Shown piece after piece: positions 19,254 to 30,932 of a stretch of DNA of 64,000 bases. This stretch comes from Chloranthus sessilifolius. Its lineage: Eukaryota; Streptophyta; Magnoliopsida; Chloranthales; Chloranthaceae. Position 1 is the stretch's first letter; each line of letters opens with the position of its first letter. The notes beneath the pieces are model-generated. The model saw only the letters and a program-made list of their open reading frames with translations, was not told where the DNA came from and made no database searches. Made by a program: the position numbers and the translations under genes. The stretch spans positions 66,181,901-66,245,900 of the forward strand of contig CM037591.1 of the NCBI GenBank assembly GCA_021018995.1, in the 5' to 3' direction.

Positions 19254-22200
19254 ATGTCGTGGGTAGTGAACCCGGCTTACGCCGATCCCAACTCATCCCC
19301 ACCACACTCTCCCATCCACTCCCATTCGGGAGAAGTCTTTTCCACCATCCCCCTCACCCAACCCTCTTTTACCGTTACCGGCCCATTTGGTGCCCCCATA
19401 TTCCCAACCACTACCCCCAAAATATCTAAAATCCAACCCCCCCATTCTCCATCTTTTGCCCAAACCATGCCCATGCAAAACCCTAACCTATTCTCCCAAT
19501 CCACATCCATGCCCCAATTCCCATCATCCCCCTATAGACCCGATCCGCCCTCATTCACCTATGTCACCTCCGCCCTAACCAATCCCCCACAAATCCCCCC
19601 ATCTACCCGGGTCATGCCCATTTTTACCGGGGCCATGCCCGGTTTTTTCCAAACATCCATACCCCATCAACCATCACCCTTAAACATCCCTAATCCTTCC
19701 TCATCCTTTACCCCACCTCAACTCTCCAATCCACCCCATTCCTTTAATCCATCATCTACCATGGCCATACCCAATCTTCCCTCTACATCCACCCCATCTA
19801 TACCCAATCATCCATTAAACTCACCATCTACATCTGATCTCCCTTCCATGGCCATGATGGAGGAAATGTTCCAAGCCTACTCCTCATGGAAGGCTTCCCA
19901 AGTCACCTCTCCTCCACACCCCACATCCATGAACCCCTCCCATACTCTAGCCAATCTCCATGCCTCACTCCCCCATGACCCCCATCAACCTCCCATAATC
20001 CACACCATCCAATACCCCACCACCCATGATCTCCAAGGCCCAATGGCCCAATACCCCATCACCCACACTCATCAAGGCCCATTGGCCCAGAACCCCATTA
20101 CCCAAGGCCCAGTGGGCCAAACCCATCAAATCCAAACCCACCAAGGGCCCATGGCCCAAACCCACAAATGGCCCATGCCCCAGACCCACCAAGGGCCCAT
20201 GGCCTAGACCCAATAAGGCCCATTGGGCCAGACTCATCAAGGGCCCATGACCCTGACCCAACAAGGCCCATTGGGCCATACCCATCAAGGGCCCATGGCC
20301 CAGACCCAATAAGACCCATCAAGGGCCCATGCCCCTGACCTAATAAGGCCCATCGGGTCAGACCCACCAAGGGCCCATGACCCAGACCCAACAAGGCCCA
20401 TTGGGCAAGACCCATCAAGGGCCCATGGCCCAGACCCAACAAGGCCCATCGGGTCAGACCCACCAAGGGCCCATGGCCCAAACCTACCAAGGCCCATTGG
20501 CCTAAGCATATCTAGGGCCCATGGCCCAAACCTACCAAGGGTCCATGGCCCAAACCCATCAATGGCCCATGACCCAAAATGGCCAAGGGTTCATGGCCCA
20601 AACCCAAATCCCACACCCATACCTTCCACAATACCCCCAACTTCTAACCCAACCTCCACACCCGGGCCAAACCCAAGTTTCCCATGGCCCCACACCCCAA
20701 GGCCATTTCTAAACCTTCCCCCATAACCAATGGCTCCATCAGGCCCCACCTCAAAACCAAATCCCCATCACCCAACAGACCTTTCCTCACCCCCAATGGG
20801 CTCACCCAACCCCCACTCATATCATTCCCATCCAGCCCATGCAACAACAACAGGAGAATCCCGCCCTCGCTGCACATTATGTCGACCAGCAGTATGAAGA
20901 GGACGAGATTAGAAATAGCGGGGCCTATGCTAGGGCATTGACCAGCCTCCACCCTCCTCCCATAATTGCCCATCCCCTGATAGCCCAGAGTGAAGTTCAG
21001 CCAACTGTAAAGAAAGCAGCTCCCGTGTCCAAAGGGTCAGAACAGCTAAAAGAACAGTTGGATAAAATACAGTAGCAGCTAATGAAAATGGGTGGTGCTG
21101 AGATCCACGCCACAGACTTCACAGACCTATGCATTATGAGGTCCCCCTTTAAATTTAAAATGCCCGCCTTCGAAAAATATAATGGCACGGGCAATCCTAT
21201 TGCACACCTCAAGTCCTATTGTGGGGACATGTGCCAGTATGGGGAGGACGAAAGACTACTAATAAAAGTCTTTCAGAAGAGTTAGACTAGGCCGGCTTTG
21301 AGATGGTTCACATCCTTAGAACCATCTATGATGAAAACATGGAGGGAGTTAACGCACCTCTTCCAAGAACAGTATGTCTATAACATAGACATTGAGCCGC
21401 GTAAGTTCGACTTGGCCCGTTTAAAGCATAATCAGAACAAGACCTTCAGCGACTACTTGGGGCGATGGAGAACCTTCAGATCAGAATAGAATACGACGAG
21501 GAATGCAGATTGAGATGATTTCAAGAGCACTGCCTGATTTCGACTTCTTGGTATACCACAGAATTCAGCCTCCGGTAAGAAATGCTAACCGATGCGAGGA
21601 TGCCATCAGGGAGGGGCGTCTAAATAAGAACATACCGAGCGGACCAAGTGGGGTTAGAAGATTTTCTGAGCAGAGGAATGAGAAGAAAACAAGGAGCGAT
21701 GTCCAGAACATAGCAAACACCAGGCCCAATAATAATACTGCTCCATTTCAGTTTCAGGCAGCCCCACTAGCACCAGTCAGACCCGAGCAGATACAGAGGG
21801 CAGGGAATGGGCAAAGAATGCAGATGACCTCGGAACAGAGGAGAGCCCGCTACGACCGAGTCTTCACACCTCTAGGGCAATCTTTAGGTGTACTTTTGCC
21901 CCTGTTAGTAGAAAAGGGATTAGTGGCTATCTGCCAACCGCAACCTCCCCCTCACCCGATCCCAAAGAACTATGACCCGAATACCCACTACAATTTTCAT
22001 CAGGGTTCGGGTCACCCTACTGATCGCTGCTTCCCCTTGAAGCACGTGATCCAGGACTTGATCGATGCCGAGAAAATCATCCCCCCTACACCTTCTCAGT
22101 AAGCTAATATTCATCAGGTGCCACTACCCCCACATCCCACCGGAGGAGCAGGTCCCAGACCCACCATAGGGATGGTAGAGGAATTTGAAGAAGAATTGGA

Positions 22201-22875
22201 GTTTGATCCGTCAGACTTCATTTGTAATCCAGAAATGTTTGTGGCACCAAGGTAGAGAAATCTAGGAGAAGGAACTGTTGGGGTGATTGAACCCCTAAAT
22301 CTGGCAGATTATTTTCCTACCCTTACACCAACAGTTGATCCCCTAGATCTTAGGGCCTATTTCCACCATCCACTCCCATTAAATACGTACAAATGAATGC
22401 GTATCAACCATATTCCACCACCCCCATCAACTACCCCATAAACCACCAAGCCCCCAATCCAACACCCGCACCCCTCAGTTATCAAAGGCCTATGCCCATC
22501 CCATCATCCCCAATTCAGCCGCCAGCAAGCCCCATCACCCCGGTCAACTACCTGACGACCCATCAGACCCCTCATATGCCGTTAGCACCCACCGACTATC
22601 AATGGCCTACTTTTACCTCATTCCCTCCGGTGCCACCACACCCAAGCCTCACAACCCCCATTTGGCCTGATCTTTCCACCCAACCCACTACCACCGAGGT
22701 GAATCAAGTATTGCCCCCACCTCCTGAGCCGACAGTACAAGTGCCTCAAGTACCAGCGGTCATACCTTTTCAGCTCTCGGGACCAACCTATGATCCTCAT
22801 CAGGTCCCACTGAGCTACGAACAAACAGATGTCAATGCCGGCGAGCGAGAGAAGGCGATGAGATTTTGTTACTAG
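19254..22875 (+). pseudogene. gag: gag of element B
   Basis: Structural protein of the retrotransposon particle. The first ATG of the open frame is at 19254 (MSWVVNPAYADP); the frame is also open upstream, without an ATG. Residues 1-260 are Pro/Ser/Thr-rich, followed by an in-frame minisatellite (20030-20610) and a first stop at 20205-20207. The conserved core is 20839-22102 in a shifted frame (MPAFEKYNGTGNPIAHLKSY, WRELTHLFQEQYV, FSDYLGRWR), with two single-base losses near 21487 and 21503. A zinc-knuckle-like HQGSGHPTDRC follows near 22000; its first Cys is Tyr here but is Cys in D. A second Pro-rich linker (22393-22875) leads to the protease. Several stops exclude function. Confidence 0.88.
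20030..20610 (+). repeat. Minisatellite inside gag encoding HQGPMAQ repeats
   Basis: About 25 units of 21-24 bp built on CAAGGGCCCATGGCCCAGACC and CAAGGCCCATTGGGCC. In frame, the units encode (T/N)HQGPMAQ heptamers, so unit length near 21 keeps the gag frame; 23-24 bp units later break it. Large open frames on the opposite strand here are side products of the repeat. Confidence 0.9.
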
Positions 22876-24400
22876 GTGCGGGGAGGATATCAAAGCGATC
22901 GAAGTACCATGAAGGTGCAAGCCCAACCCGAAGGGAAGAAAGACAGCGCAATGAACCCCTTCGAGAAGATGAGTCGAGAACACATATTGGAGACTCAGCT
23001 GAGAAGAATGCCGGCCCATATCACGGTATGGGATCTACTGATGACGTCCCCACTCCATTTCCAAGCATTAATGGGGGCGTTAAAGAATGCGCATGTATCG
23101 CTCCAGGTCAGCCCAGATGAAGATGGGCAGATAATTGGGCAAGTGATGGCTCCGAATGCCATTTTATTTTCTGATGCGAATTTACTAGAAGAAGGGTGTA
23201 GCCATTCCAAGTCATTAAATATAACTGTTGAATCTGGAAACATGGTCATTCCCTTAGTACTAATTGATAATGGGACAACATTAAATATTTACCCGCTGAG
23301 AACCGCTACCAAGATAGGGGTCGATCCTTGCATGTTAAGGCCCACCAGAACCAGTGCAAGAGGGTTTGACAATACCAGGAGAGAAATAATGGGAGAAATT
23401 GATCTTGAGCTGTTGATAGGACCAATGACCTTCTCCATCTTGTTTCAAGTCATGGATATCAAATCTTCATTTAACTTACTATTGGGGCACCCGTGGCTGC
23501 ACGAGGTTGGCGCCATACCTTCCACCTTACACCAGAAACTTAAGTTTGTGTCTGGGCACAAAATTGTTACAATTATCGGGGAGGGGCACGGCGAAAAGGA
23601 AAAGGTTGCCAATAGCGTTGAAAAACCCAATGTGCTAGATATACCACACACCGCTGAAGATGCCGACTTCCACAGTTTCGAATACGAGGTGTCGGCAATA
23701 CTCCCAGAGCCCATGGAGGGCATCATGTCTAAAATAGGAGGCGGAATGGTAGCAACAGTGGCAATGCTCCAAAAGTGGGGCTATCAGAAAGGAAGGGGTT
23801 TGGGACCCAAATTACAAGGTAGAAGAGAGCCAGTTGTGGCTAAGGGACAAAAAGTAAGATTCGGGCTGAGATACAAGCCCACAGAAGAAGAGCTTCGAGA
23901 GGCCAAAGAGAAAGCTAGGGTCGCCGTAGCTGCAAGAGCTCGAGGAATCAACATAGAAGAGAAACCTCGCCCTAGGCCACACATCAGGGATTCCTTTGTC
24001 AGCGCAGGGGTCGTGAAAATCGATCATAATGGAGCCACCCAGTTGACCCCACATAAACCCAAAGCCCCAGTTCATCCCACCAATCCCCAGATCTCCCTTC
24101 CCAGCTTGGAAATAGATTTGGCCGCATTGTCCCTTTTTGATGAACGATGGTCGGTACCTGAACAAGCTCCCCCTGTGGTGAATCACCACAAAGTTGTGTT
24201 AACATTTGAGGATATCATCTCAGATGAAATGGGGATTAACATGATGGAGGCTGACTCCAATGAGCCATATCAGCCAGCACCCTCCATCCCAACAGAAAGC
24301 GGCCCTCAGTGCATGAATCGGGCATCTTTGCCCCAAACTCTGGAAGCAGGAAGTGGCCTAAAGTTTGGCGCTTGTTTCCCAAAAAAAAACAACCTATAAA
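22876..24400 (+). pseudogene. pol: Protease and G-patch region of element B pol
   Basis: This 507-residue open frame carries a conserved lead-in (MSREHILETQLRRMPAHITV, near residue 33), then a retropepsin that would cleave the polyprotein. The active site reads LIDNGTTLN (Asp131), that is D-N-G in place of the usual D-T/S-G, with the flap-side motif FNLLLGHPWLH near residue 200. Residues 289-330 are a G-patch (WGYQKGRGLGPKLQG), a glycine-rich RNA-binding module also found in some retroviral proteases. The frame ends at 24399 because an A run (24381-24389) has nine bases; D has ten and reads through. A frameshift also precedes it near 22860. Confidence 0.85.
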
Positions 24401-26339
24401 AAGTGAGATAAGCCCTTGGCAGGCAATACCCTGTGTATATAGCAACCCGCCTTGCCAAGGGCCCATCTCCGAAGAAAACGAAAATCTCAAAAACATAAAA
24501 GAGAACAAAAATCTCAAAAACATGAAAAAAACACAAAATTCCAAAAACATTGAAAAAATCCGAAGTCCAAAAATATTGTCATTTAAAATTCCAGAAAATG
24601 TCCCACAAAAAGATGCCTTAATCAAAATGCCCGTCCCACGTGAAATCGACCCCTTCCATGTAGAAATACAAGAAGAGGTCGGGATCACGAGTCTGGATGA
24701 GGATATTCCCCTCGAGGAGCTCCCCAATGAGCTCCTTGACCGATTTGCCGACTTTGAGCATGGCCCTACCCCCATTGTCGAAGAGACCAAGGATGTCAAC
24801 CTAGGAACTGAGAAAGTTCCCAGAATAACCAAAATCGGAACATCACTGTCCCCTGAGGAAAGAAAAAGCATGATCGACTTCCTTCGGTCATACAAAGACA
24901 TTTTTGCCTGGTCATACGAGGACATGCCTGGTCTGGACACTGATTTGGTCGAGCATGAGTTGCCCCTCTACCCTGATATGAAGCCAGTCAAACAGACGCT
25001 GAGACGTCTCCGACCCAAGTGGATGTTGAAAGTCAAAGACGAAGTCATCAAGCAGTATGATGCGGGGTTTCTCATGGTATCCAAGTACCCGCAGTGGCTA
25101 GCCAATATCGTGCCTATGCCAAAGAAGGATGGAAAGGTCCGCATGTGCATCGATTTCCGCAATTTGAACATAGCGAGCCCAAAGGATAATTTCCCATTAC
25201 CACACATCGACATCTTGGTCAATAACACAGCTAAGCACGGGATGCTCTCTTTCATGGATGGATGCTCAGGATATAATCAGATTAAAATGGCAGAGGTTGA
25301 TCGCGAGAAGACAGTGTTCATTACCCCCTGGGGAACCTTTTTCTATCGAGTCATGCCATTCGGGCTGAAGAATGCCGGTGCAACATACCAGAGAGCTATG
25401 ACTGCACTATTTCATGATATGATGCATCGAGAGATTGAAGTATATGTCGACGACATGATAGCCAAATCACCGGAGCGAAGCAACCATCTGGTAAACCTCC
25501 AGAAACTGTTTGAAAGGCTAAGGAAGTATCGACTACGACTGTATCCACAAAAGTGAGCATTTGGCGCCATGTCAGGGAAATTGTTAGGATTCATCGTCAG
25601 CAGGAGAGGGATTGAGGTCGACCTAATCAAAGTCAAGGCCATCACTGAAATGCCGCCACCGTCTACTGAGAAGGAAGTTAGAGGGTTTTTGGGCAGAATC
25701 CAGTATATCAGTCGGTTCATTACACAGCTAACACCTATCTGCACACCGATCTTCAAGTTGCTAAGGAAGAATTCTCTCGTTGAATAGAATGATGATTGTC
25801 AGGCAGCGTTCGATAAAATCAAAAGCTACCTCCTGAATCCACCTATTTTGGTACCACCTGAGCCGGGGAGACCACTCTTGATGTATCTCTCCACGACGGA
25901 AGTTTCTATGGGATGTATCTTAGGTTAGCATGACGAGACGGGAAGAAGAGAGTAGGTCATCTACTATCTGAGTAAAAAATTTACTGATTACGAGATGCGC
26001 TATTCTCACCTAGAGAAAGCATGCCTAGCCCTTGTATGGGCTACCCAGAGGCTCCGCCACTACATACTGTCTCAAGCCGTTCTACTTTTAGCCCGAATGG
26101 ACCCATTGAAGTACCTATTTGAAAAGCCAGCTCTCACTGGATGAACCGCACGATGGCAACTTTTATTATCTGAATTTGACATCACGTACGTCACTCAGAA
26201 ATCGATCAAGGGGCAAGCACTTGCTGATCATCTCACCGACAATCCTTTACCTGACTATGAGCCGTTAAGGACTGAGTTCCCAGATGAAGATATCTTGTTC
26301 ATGACGGAGGACGATACAGAAGAAGCAGAAGAATCATGG
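24401..26339 (+). pseudogene. pol: Reverse transcriptase and first RNase H of element B
   Basis: After an acidic linker (ENENLKNIK, EIDPFHVEIQEE) the RT domain runs about 24900-25550 with WLANIVPMPKKDGKVRMCID, MPFGLKNAGATYQRAM and the catalytic YVDD (25443-25454) intact. The RT thumb and gypsy-type RNase H follow to about 26230 (RGFLGRIQYISRFI, YYLSKKFTDYE). Stops at 25554 (TGA for the Cys codon kept in D), 25785, 25926, 25953 and 26142. All lie in one frame, so damage is by substitution. It copies element RNA to DNA and degrades the template. Confidence 0.9.
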
Positions 26340-26706
26340 GTAATGCACTTTGACGAGGCTGCCAATGCCGAGGGTCAAGGAGTTGGCGCCATTCTGATTT
26401 TGCCAAAAGGATCCCACGTACCCGTCTCTATCAAGCTCAACTTCCCTTGCACTAACAACATGGCTGAATATGAAGCTTGCGCCGCTGGTCTGCAGGCAGC
26501 TCTCGATCTGAATGTAACTCACCTTTGAGTATTTAGCGATTCACAGTTAATCATATGCCAGACGAATGGTGACTGGAAGACGAAAGATGAGAAACGGATC
26601 CCTTATCATGAACACCTTGAGGATCTGATAGCTTGCTTCCAAGACGTGACCTTCTCATATGTCCCCCGGATAAGGAATCGCTTTGCTGACGCATTAGCAA
26701 CCTTGG
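26340..26706 (+). pseudogene. pol: Second RNase H domain of element B
   Basis: A second RNase H between the first one and integrase, with the four acidic positions of the family visible: HFDEAAN, NNMAEYEA, VFSDSQLI, NRFADALA. A duplicated archaeal-type RNase H at this place is known for Tat-lineage plant retrotransposons and supports the assignment. A TGA at 26526-26528 interrupts it (probably CGA before mutation); element D has TGA at the same codon. Confidence 0.85.
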
Positions 26707-26899
26707 TGTCATTGATTGAAATCCCCTATGGTGTTGAAATGAAGCCGATAATGATCGAGCAAAGGAATGAGCCGGCTTTCTGCCTCCAGATTGAAGAACC
26801 TATAAAGCCTGAAGATGAGCCACCTTGGTTCTCAAATATCAAGAATTTCCTCGAGACCCTAACTTTCCCAGAGGGTACATCCAAGACAGACCAACGGAC

Positions 26900-28077
26900 C
26901 ATTCAACTTTTAGCGGCAGGTTACGTCATTTGCGAGGAATGCCTCTATAAGCGGATCATACAACAATGTTTTGCTAAGATGCCTTACAGAAAGTGAAGCG
27001 GTCAGTTTTATGAGAGAAATCCATGAAGGAGTATGCGGAGCCCACATCAGCGGTCACATGCTCGCTAAGAAAATTCTGCGGCAAGGATACTTTGGGACCA
27101 CTATGGAATCGGATTGCTGCAAACATGTTCAAAAATGCTATAAGTGTCAAGAACACTCTAGTCTGATACACGCTCCTGCCATTGATCTTCACTGCATGAC
27201 CACTCCTTGGCCATTTGCTACCTGGGGCCTTGACGTTGTCGGAATGATTAATCCAAAAGCATCAAATGGACATCGGTTCATCCTCGTCGCCATTGAGTAC
27301 TTCACCAAGTGGGTAGAAGCGGCGTCATATGCCAACATCACGGCCAGTCACGTCGAGAAGTTTCTCAAGAATAATATTGTGTGCCGATTTGGAGTACCCA
27401 AAGATATCATCACGGACAACGGCACAAATTTTGCGAATAAGCACATCCGAGACTTCTGCGAGCAATACAAGATCAAGCACCATCGCTCATCCCCTTATCG
27501 GCCTCAAACTAATGGAGCCGTGGAAGTCGTGAATAAGACAGTCGTCCGCATCCTTGAGAAAATGGTCATCACTTGTCGAGATTGGAGCGAAATGCTACCA
27601 TTTGCTTTGTGGGCCTATCGAACGTCGATCCGTACCGCTACAGGGGCAACACCATTCTCCCTTGTGTATGGAACCGAGGCCATCCTCCCGGTAGAGATTG
27701 AAGTACCCTTGCTCCGAATCCTCATGGAATCGGGCTTACCCGAAGTAGAAAGAGAGAGATCACGTTTTGATCAGCTGAACTTACTGGACGAAAAGAGACT
27801 CCTAGCCTTATGCCATACCCAAGTTTACTAAGGGCGAATCGCACACGCTTACAATAAACGTGTCCACGGTCGAGATCTAAAGGTAGGAGACACTGTGCTA
27901 AAGAAGATCTTCCCATCCCTCCACACCGATCCAAGAGGAAAGTTTAAGCCGAACTGGGAAGGACCATACGTCATTCGAGAAGTGCTGCCGGGATACGCCA
28001 TCTGCCTCGCCACCATGGACGGAGATCATTTTCCTGAGTCCATCAATGCTGGATATGTCCGACGGTTCTACTCTTAG
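26900..28077 (+). pseudogene. pol: Integrase of element B
   Basis: Inserts the cDNA copy. An HHCC zinc region (HEGVCGAHISGH to CYKCQ, 27020-27150) precedes the catalytic core. The three acidic residues are at 27232 (GLDVVG), 27415 (ITDNGTNF) and 27523 (GAVEVVNK), giving D-x60-D-x35-E, complete. The C-terminal part includes the FKPNWEGPYVIREVLPGYA motif and ends at 28077. No chromodomain follows, as in other Tat elements. One extra A near 26955 shifts the frame and TAA at 27829-27831 interrupts it. D has a stop at the same codon. Confidence 0.92.
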
Positions 28078-30887
28078 TCCATCACGACAAGGTAAGTATT
28101 GATGAAACAGATATGCGACTGCTTAAGAACCACCCAAAAGAGGCCATCATTCCAAATACAGTAGCCAAAAAAGCATCCCTAAAAATGATGATATCCTTTG
28201 CTACCCAATTTGACCCTGGGCCTTTCTTTCAATAAACCCATTCCCCAAAAATATATATATATATACATGTACATATACCAAAAAAGAGAGAAAAGATGAA
28301 GTAGAGTTACTATCAAAATCCAAAAAAAAATTGAAAAAAGAAAAAACTCAAAAAGAGATTGCCTGAAATGAAGCAAAAAGAATAAAAAAAATCTAGAAGA
28401 ATCACGGGGCATGTACAGTAAAACCCCCAAGGAAGAAAGTATGTTGAGAAAACTGAAGTCGTATCAAGGAAATTCTTTTAACCCAGCGTACCTTCAAATC
28501 CTAACCTAACCCATGGCCAAGCTACACCCTGAAGGAAGATCTCTTTATAGGTTCGCAAGCAATCATAATATCTGTTAAGTCAATATGAGCCCAGTCGTGA
28601 GACAACACCAGAACCCCATCCAGCCGGCTATGACGGAATCAAGGTCTATGTCGTGGCTATTGGAAAAAGAAAAGAAAATAAAAAGAAAAAATAAAATAAA
28701 ATAAAAATGCAAGCTCAAAGCAAGATGGACGTGGTGAAAACCCGAAAGGGCATTACGGGTAAAAACAGCGAGCTTGTGCGAACCAGGTGAAAACCCGAAA
28801 GGGCGCTTGGGGTAAGAGAGCTAAACCCACGGAAGTGGTGAAAACCCGAAAGGGCGCCACGGGTAAAAAGAGGGAGATAAAAAAAAAAAAAGAGAAAAAA
28901 AGAGAAGAAAAAAATTGAAAAAGAAAGGTTTGGACTAATTGATTGATTGATGTTTGAGGAAACCTTTTGTTACTCTTCCTGATCCCTTTTGTCTGACTAG
29001 GCTACTCATGCTAGTTCAAATCGGGTCCCGACCAGGATTGTCTTTGTGAAACCCGCACAGTCAAACATATGACCCGAGGCAAGGAGAAAGGTTTAACTCA
29101 ATCCAAATGGATCAACGCTCTGGCCTTGGTAAAATCTGGAAACTCACTCAGGTCCGACTACATGAAAGAGTTCGACTATGCTCAAAATGGGACCCGTTAC
29201 TCCGTCTCACTATCAAGGCATCAAAAAAAAAAAAAAAAAAAAAAGGAGAAAAAAAGTCAAAAATAAAAAAATAATAAGAAAAATCTAAACACCAAAAACT
29301 ATGTATATATTTCTACTCATTTTCATGTACATATTTTCAGCATCATATTTCAATCTCAAAAATGAAGAAAAATAACAAAAAAATCTCCAAAAACAAAAAT
29401 CCAAAAAAATATCTTGAAAATGAAAAAGTGTAGGTAGAAATCTATTTTTTCTTTTATTGTTTAGGATGCATTTTCTTTATATGTATAAACAAAAAAGGGA
29501 CTGACGTTTTCTCGAGAATATGCAGGAACATCACACGGTCCAAAGCTTCGAAGCAGGCAACTTCTCAGCGATGGACAAATCAGATAAAGCATCTCACCAC
29601 CAACATCAGGTTTAAGTAAAAAAATGAAAATCATTTTGAAAAGAAAAAGAATTCTATGTTTTAATGCTACGCATAGAGACGCACATGCGTGTTTCGATGC
29701 GGTAAAATGTCAGTATTTTATCGATAACGCAGATGTGCAAAATTAATGTCCTACGTCAAAGGTTCGCCTTGGATCCATGGATCCTACTTCAAAGTAGGAG
29801 CAACGGTGTTAGTCCCGGTCAAACAGTCAATGTTTCGATTGGGTCAACTCCACTGCTAAATCTTTTAAGCGATGAGCGCTCTGTTTTGGATTCGTGTGAG
29901 ATTGAGTTGTCTTAAGCTTCAGATTCTCCGTTGAAAAAGGTCAATCGTTGGTTGAGACCAACCTGTTGAGAATGAGATTATGTGTCAATCAAACTATGTG
30001 CAACCATGCATTCAGAAGGGTTCATTTCCCTTTTATTTTCTGCAGGCTTAAAACCTGTATGGGCAGCGGTATCCCTATAAAGTGTACGCCATGCGTCTGG
30101 GTATCCGTATGATGGTCGTTTATCCCCGTAAATTTTACTCGGGCGGGTCCGGGTTGGGGCTTCCATCGCCTTTGTTGTTGCTTATTGCCCCTGATGGGTG
30201 CATGATTATGCATAGTTAATTGATGATTATGATCATTATCAACAGAGGTCAGGATTGGATGCCCCCTTTTTGGGATGTACCCAATGTTTAGCTGGATCTG
30301 TTCAAGGAAGTCGAAACTGGATACTCTGGGTCATGTGGATCTGGGGCACATTTTGAAAAATGGCACGCACTCCTAAAAAGTATTGTGACATCCATTCACT
30401 TCGCTCAGGTGGTCATGCTAAATAAACTTTGGGATCGATGGGTTCGCCCAAAGATCTCGAGCCCTGCTTTCTGTAGGGGCACCCGCGAATAATCCAATGA
30501 GGTCATCAAATGCCTTGTAGGATTGGATGCAAACTGTGGAGCCTTGCGTATGTTTACTTCGTGCCTATCTTTGAATGTGGGTCGATCACCCCTCCTACTT
30601 ACGATACTGTTGAATTCAAAATAAATCTTAAACATCAAATACCTTCAAAATCATCCCGAGAAGTGAACATCTTTCCCAACTATAGGGAGTTCGCAACTCA
30701 TTCCACCTCGGTTATGCCCAGTAATGTCGCTAAGCGCTTGGGAACCGATTACCTCGAGAAATGAATGATTAGCCTAGCACTCCAGGGCTTTCATTTTCTC
30801 ACCATGTTACTCACCTGATGTTTGAAGTTTGTTCTGAATGTAGCAAACTCGTCAGTAATGCCTTGGGCCTCTTCGGATGTCTCTTTT
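28078..30887 (+). other. 3' untranslated region of element B
   Basis: No credible coding frame in about 2.8 kb. It includes three GGTGAAAACCCGAAAGGGC repeats (28731-28866), A-rich and simple-sequence tracts (28250-28400, 28660-28930, 29220-29450), and a segment shared with A (2041-3302) and, reversed, with D (54767-56000). The antisense gene of A has no counterpart here. Confidence 0.7.
28731..28866. repeat. Three GGTGAAAACCCGAAAGGGC repeats with hairpin potential (B)
   Basis: Copies at 28731-28765, 28785-28815 and 28834-28866. Each has ACCCG-AAAGGGCNNNA-CGGGT, so CCCG can pair with the following CGGG or with the nearer GGG. The three copies are separated by 20-25 unrelated bases. The same triplet is kept in D (56751-56889). 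Confidence 0.85.
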
Positions 30888-30932
30888 CTTTGGCATACGA
30901 TCACTAGTGATCAGATACCAAAGAGGGGCATC
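30888..30932 (+). promoter_or_regulatory. Polypurine tract of B within a hairpin
   Basis: CTTTGGCATACGATCACT pairs with AGTGATCAGATACCAAAG at 15 of 18 positions (30888-30923); the purine tract AAAGAGGGGC starts in the 3' arm and ends two bases before the LTR. The centre GATCACTAGTGATC is a perfect palindrome. Confidence 0.75.

Noticed and set aside
20098..20509. Long minus-strand frames across the gag minisatellite
   Set aside because: They consist only of the repeat read backwards (MGL/GPW repeats); any 21-bp GC-rich array opens several frames.
24381..24389. A9 run at the protease to RT boundary as a programmed frameshift site
   Set aside because: Element D has ten A at this place and reads straight through, so B has most likely lost one base by slippage.
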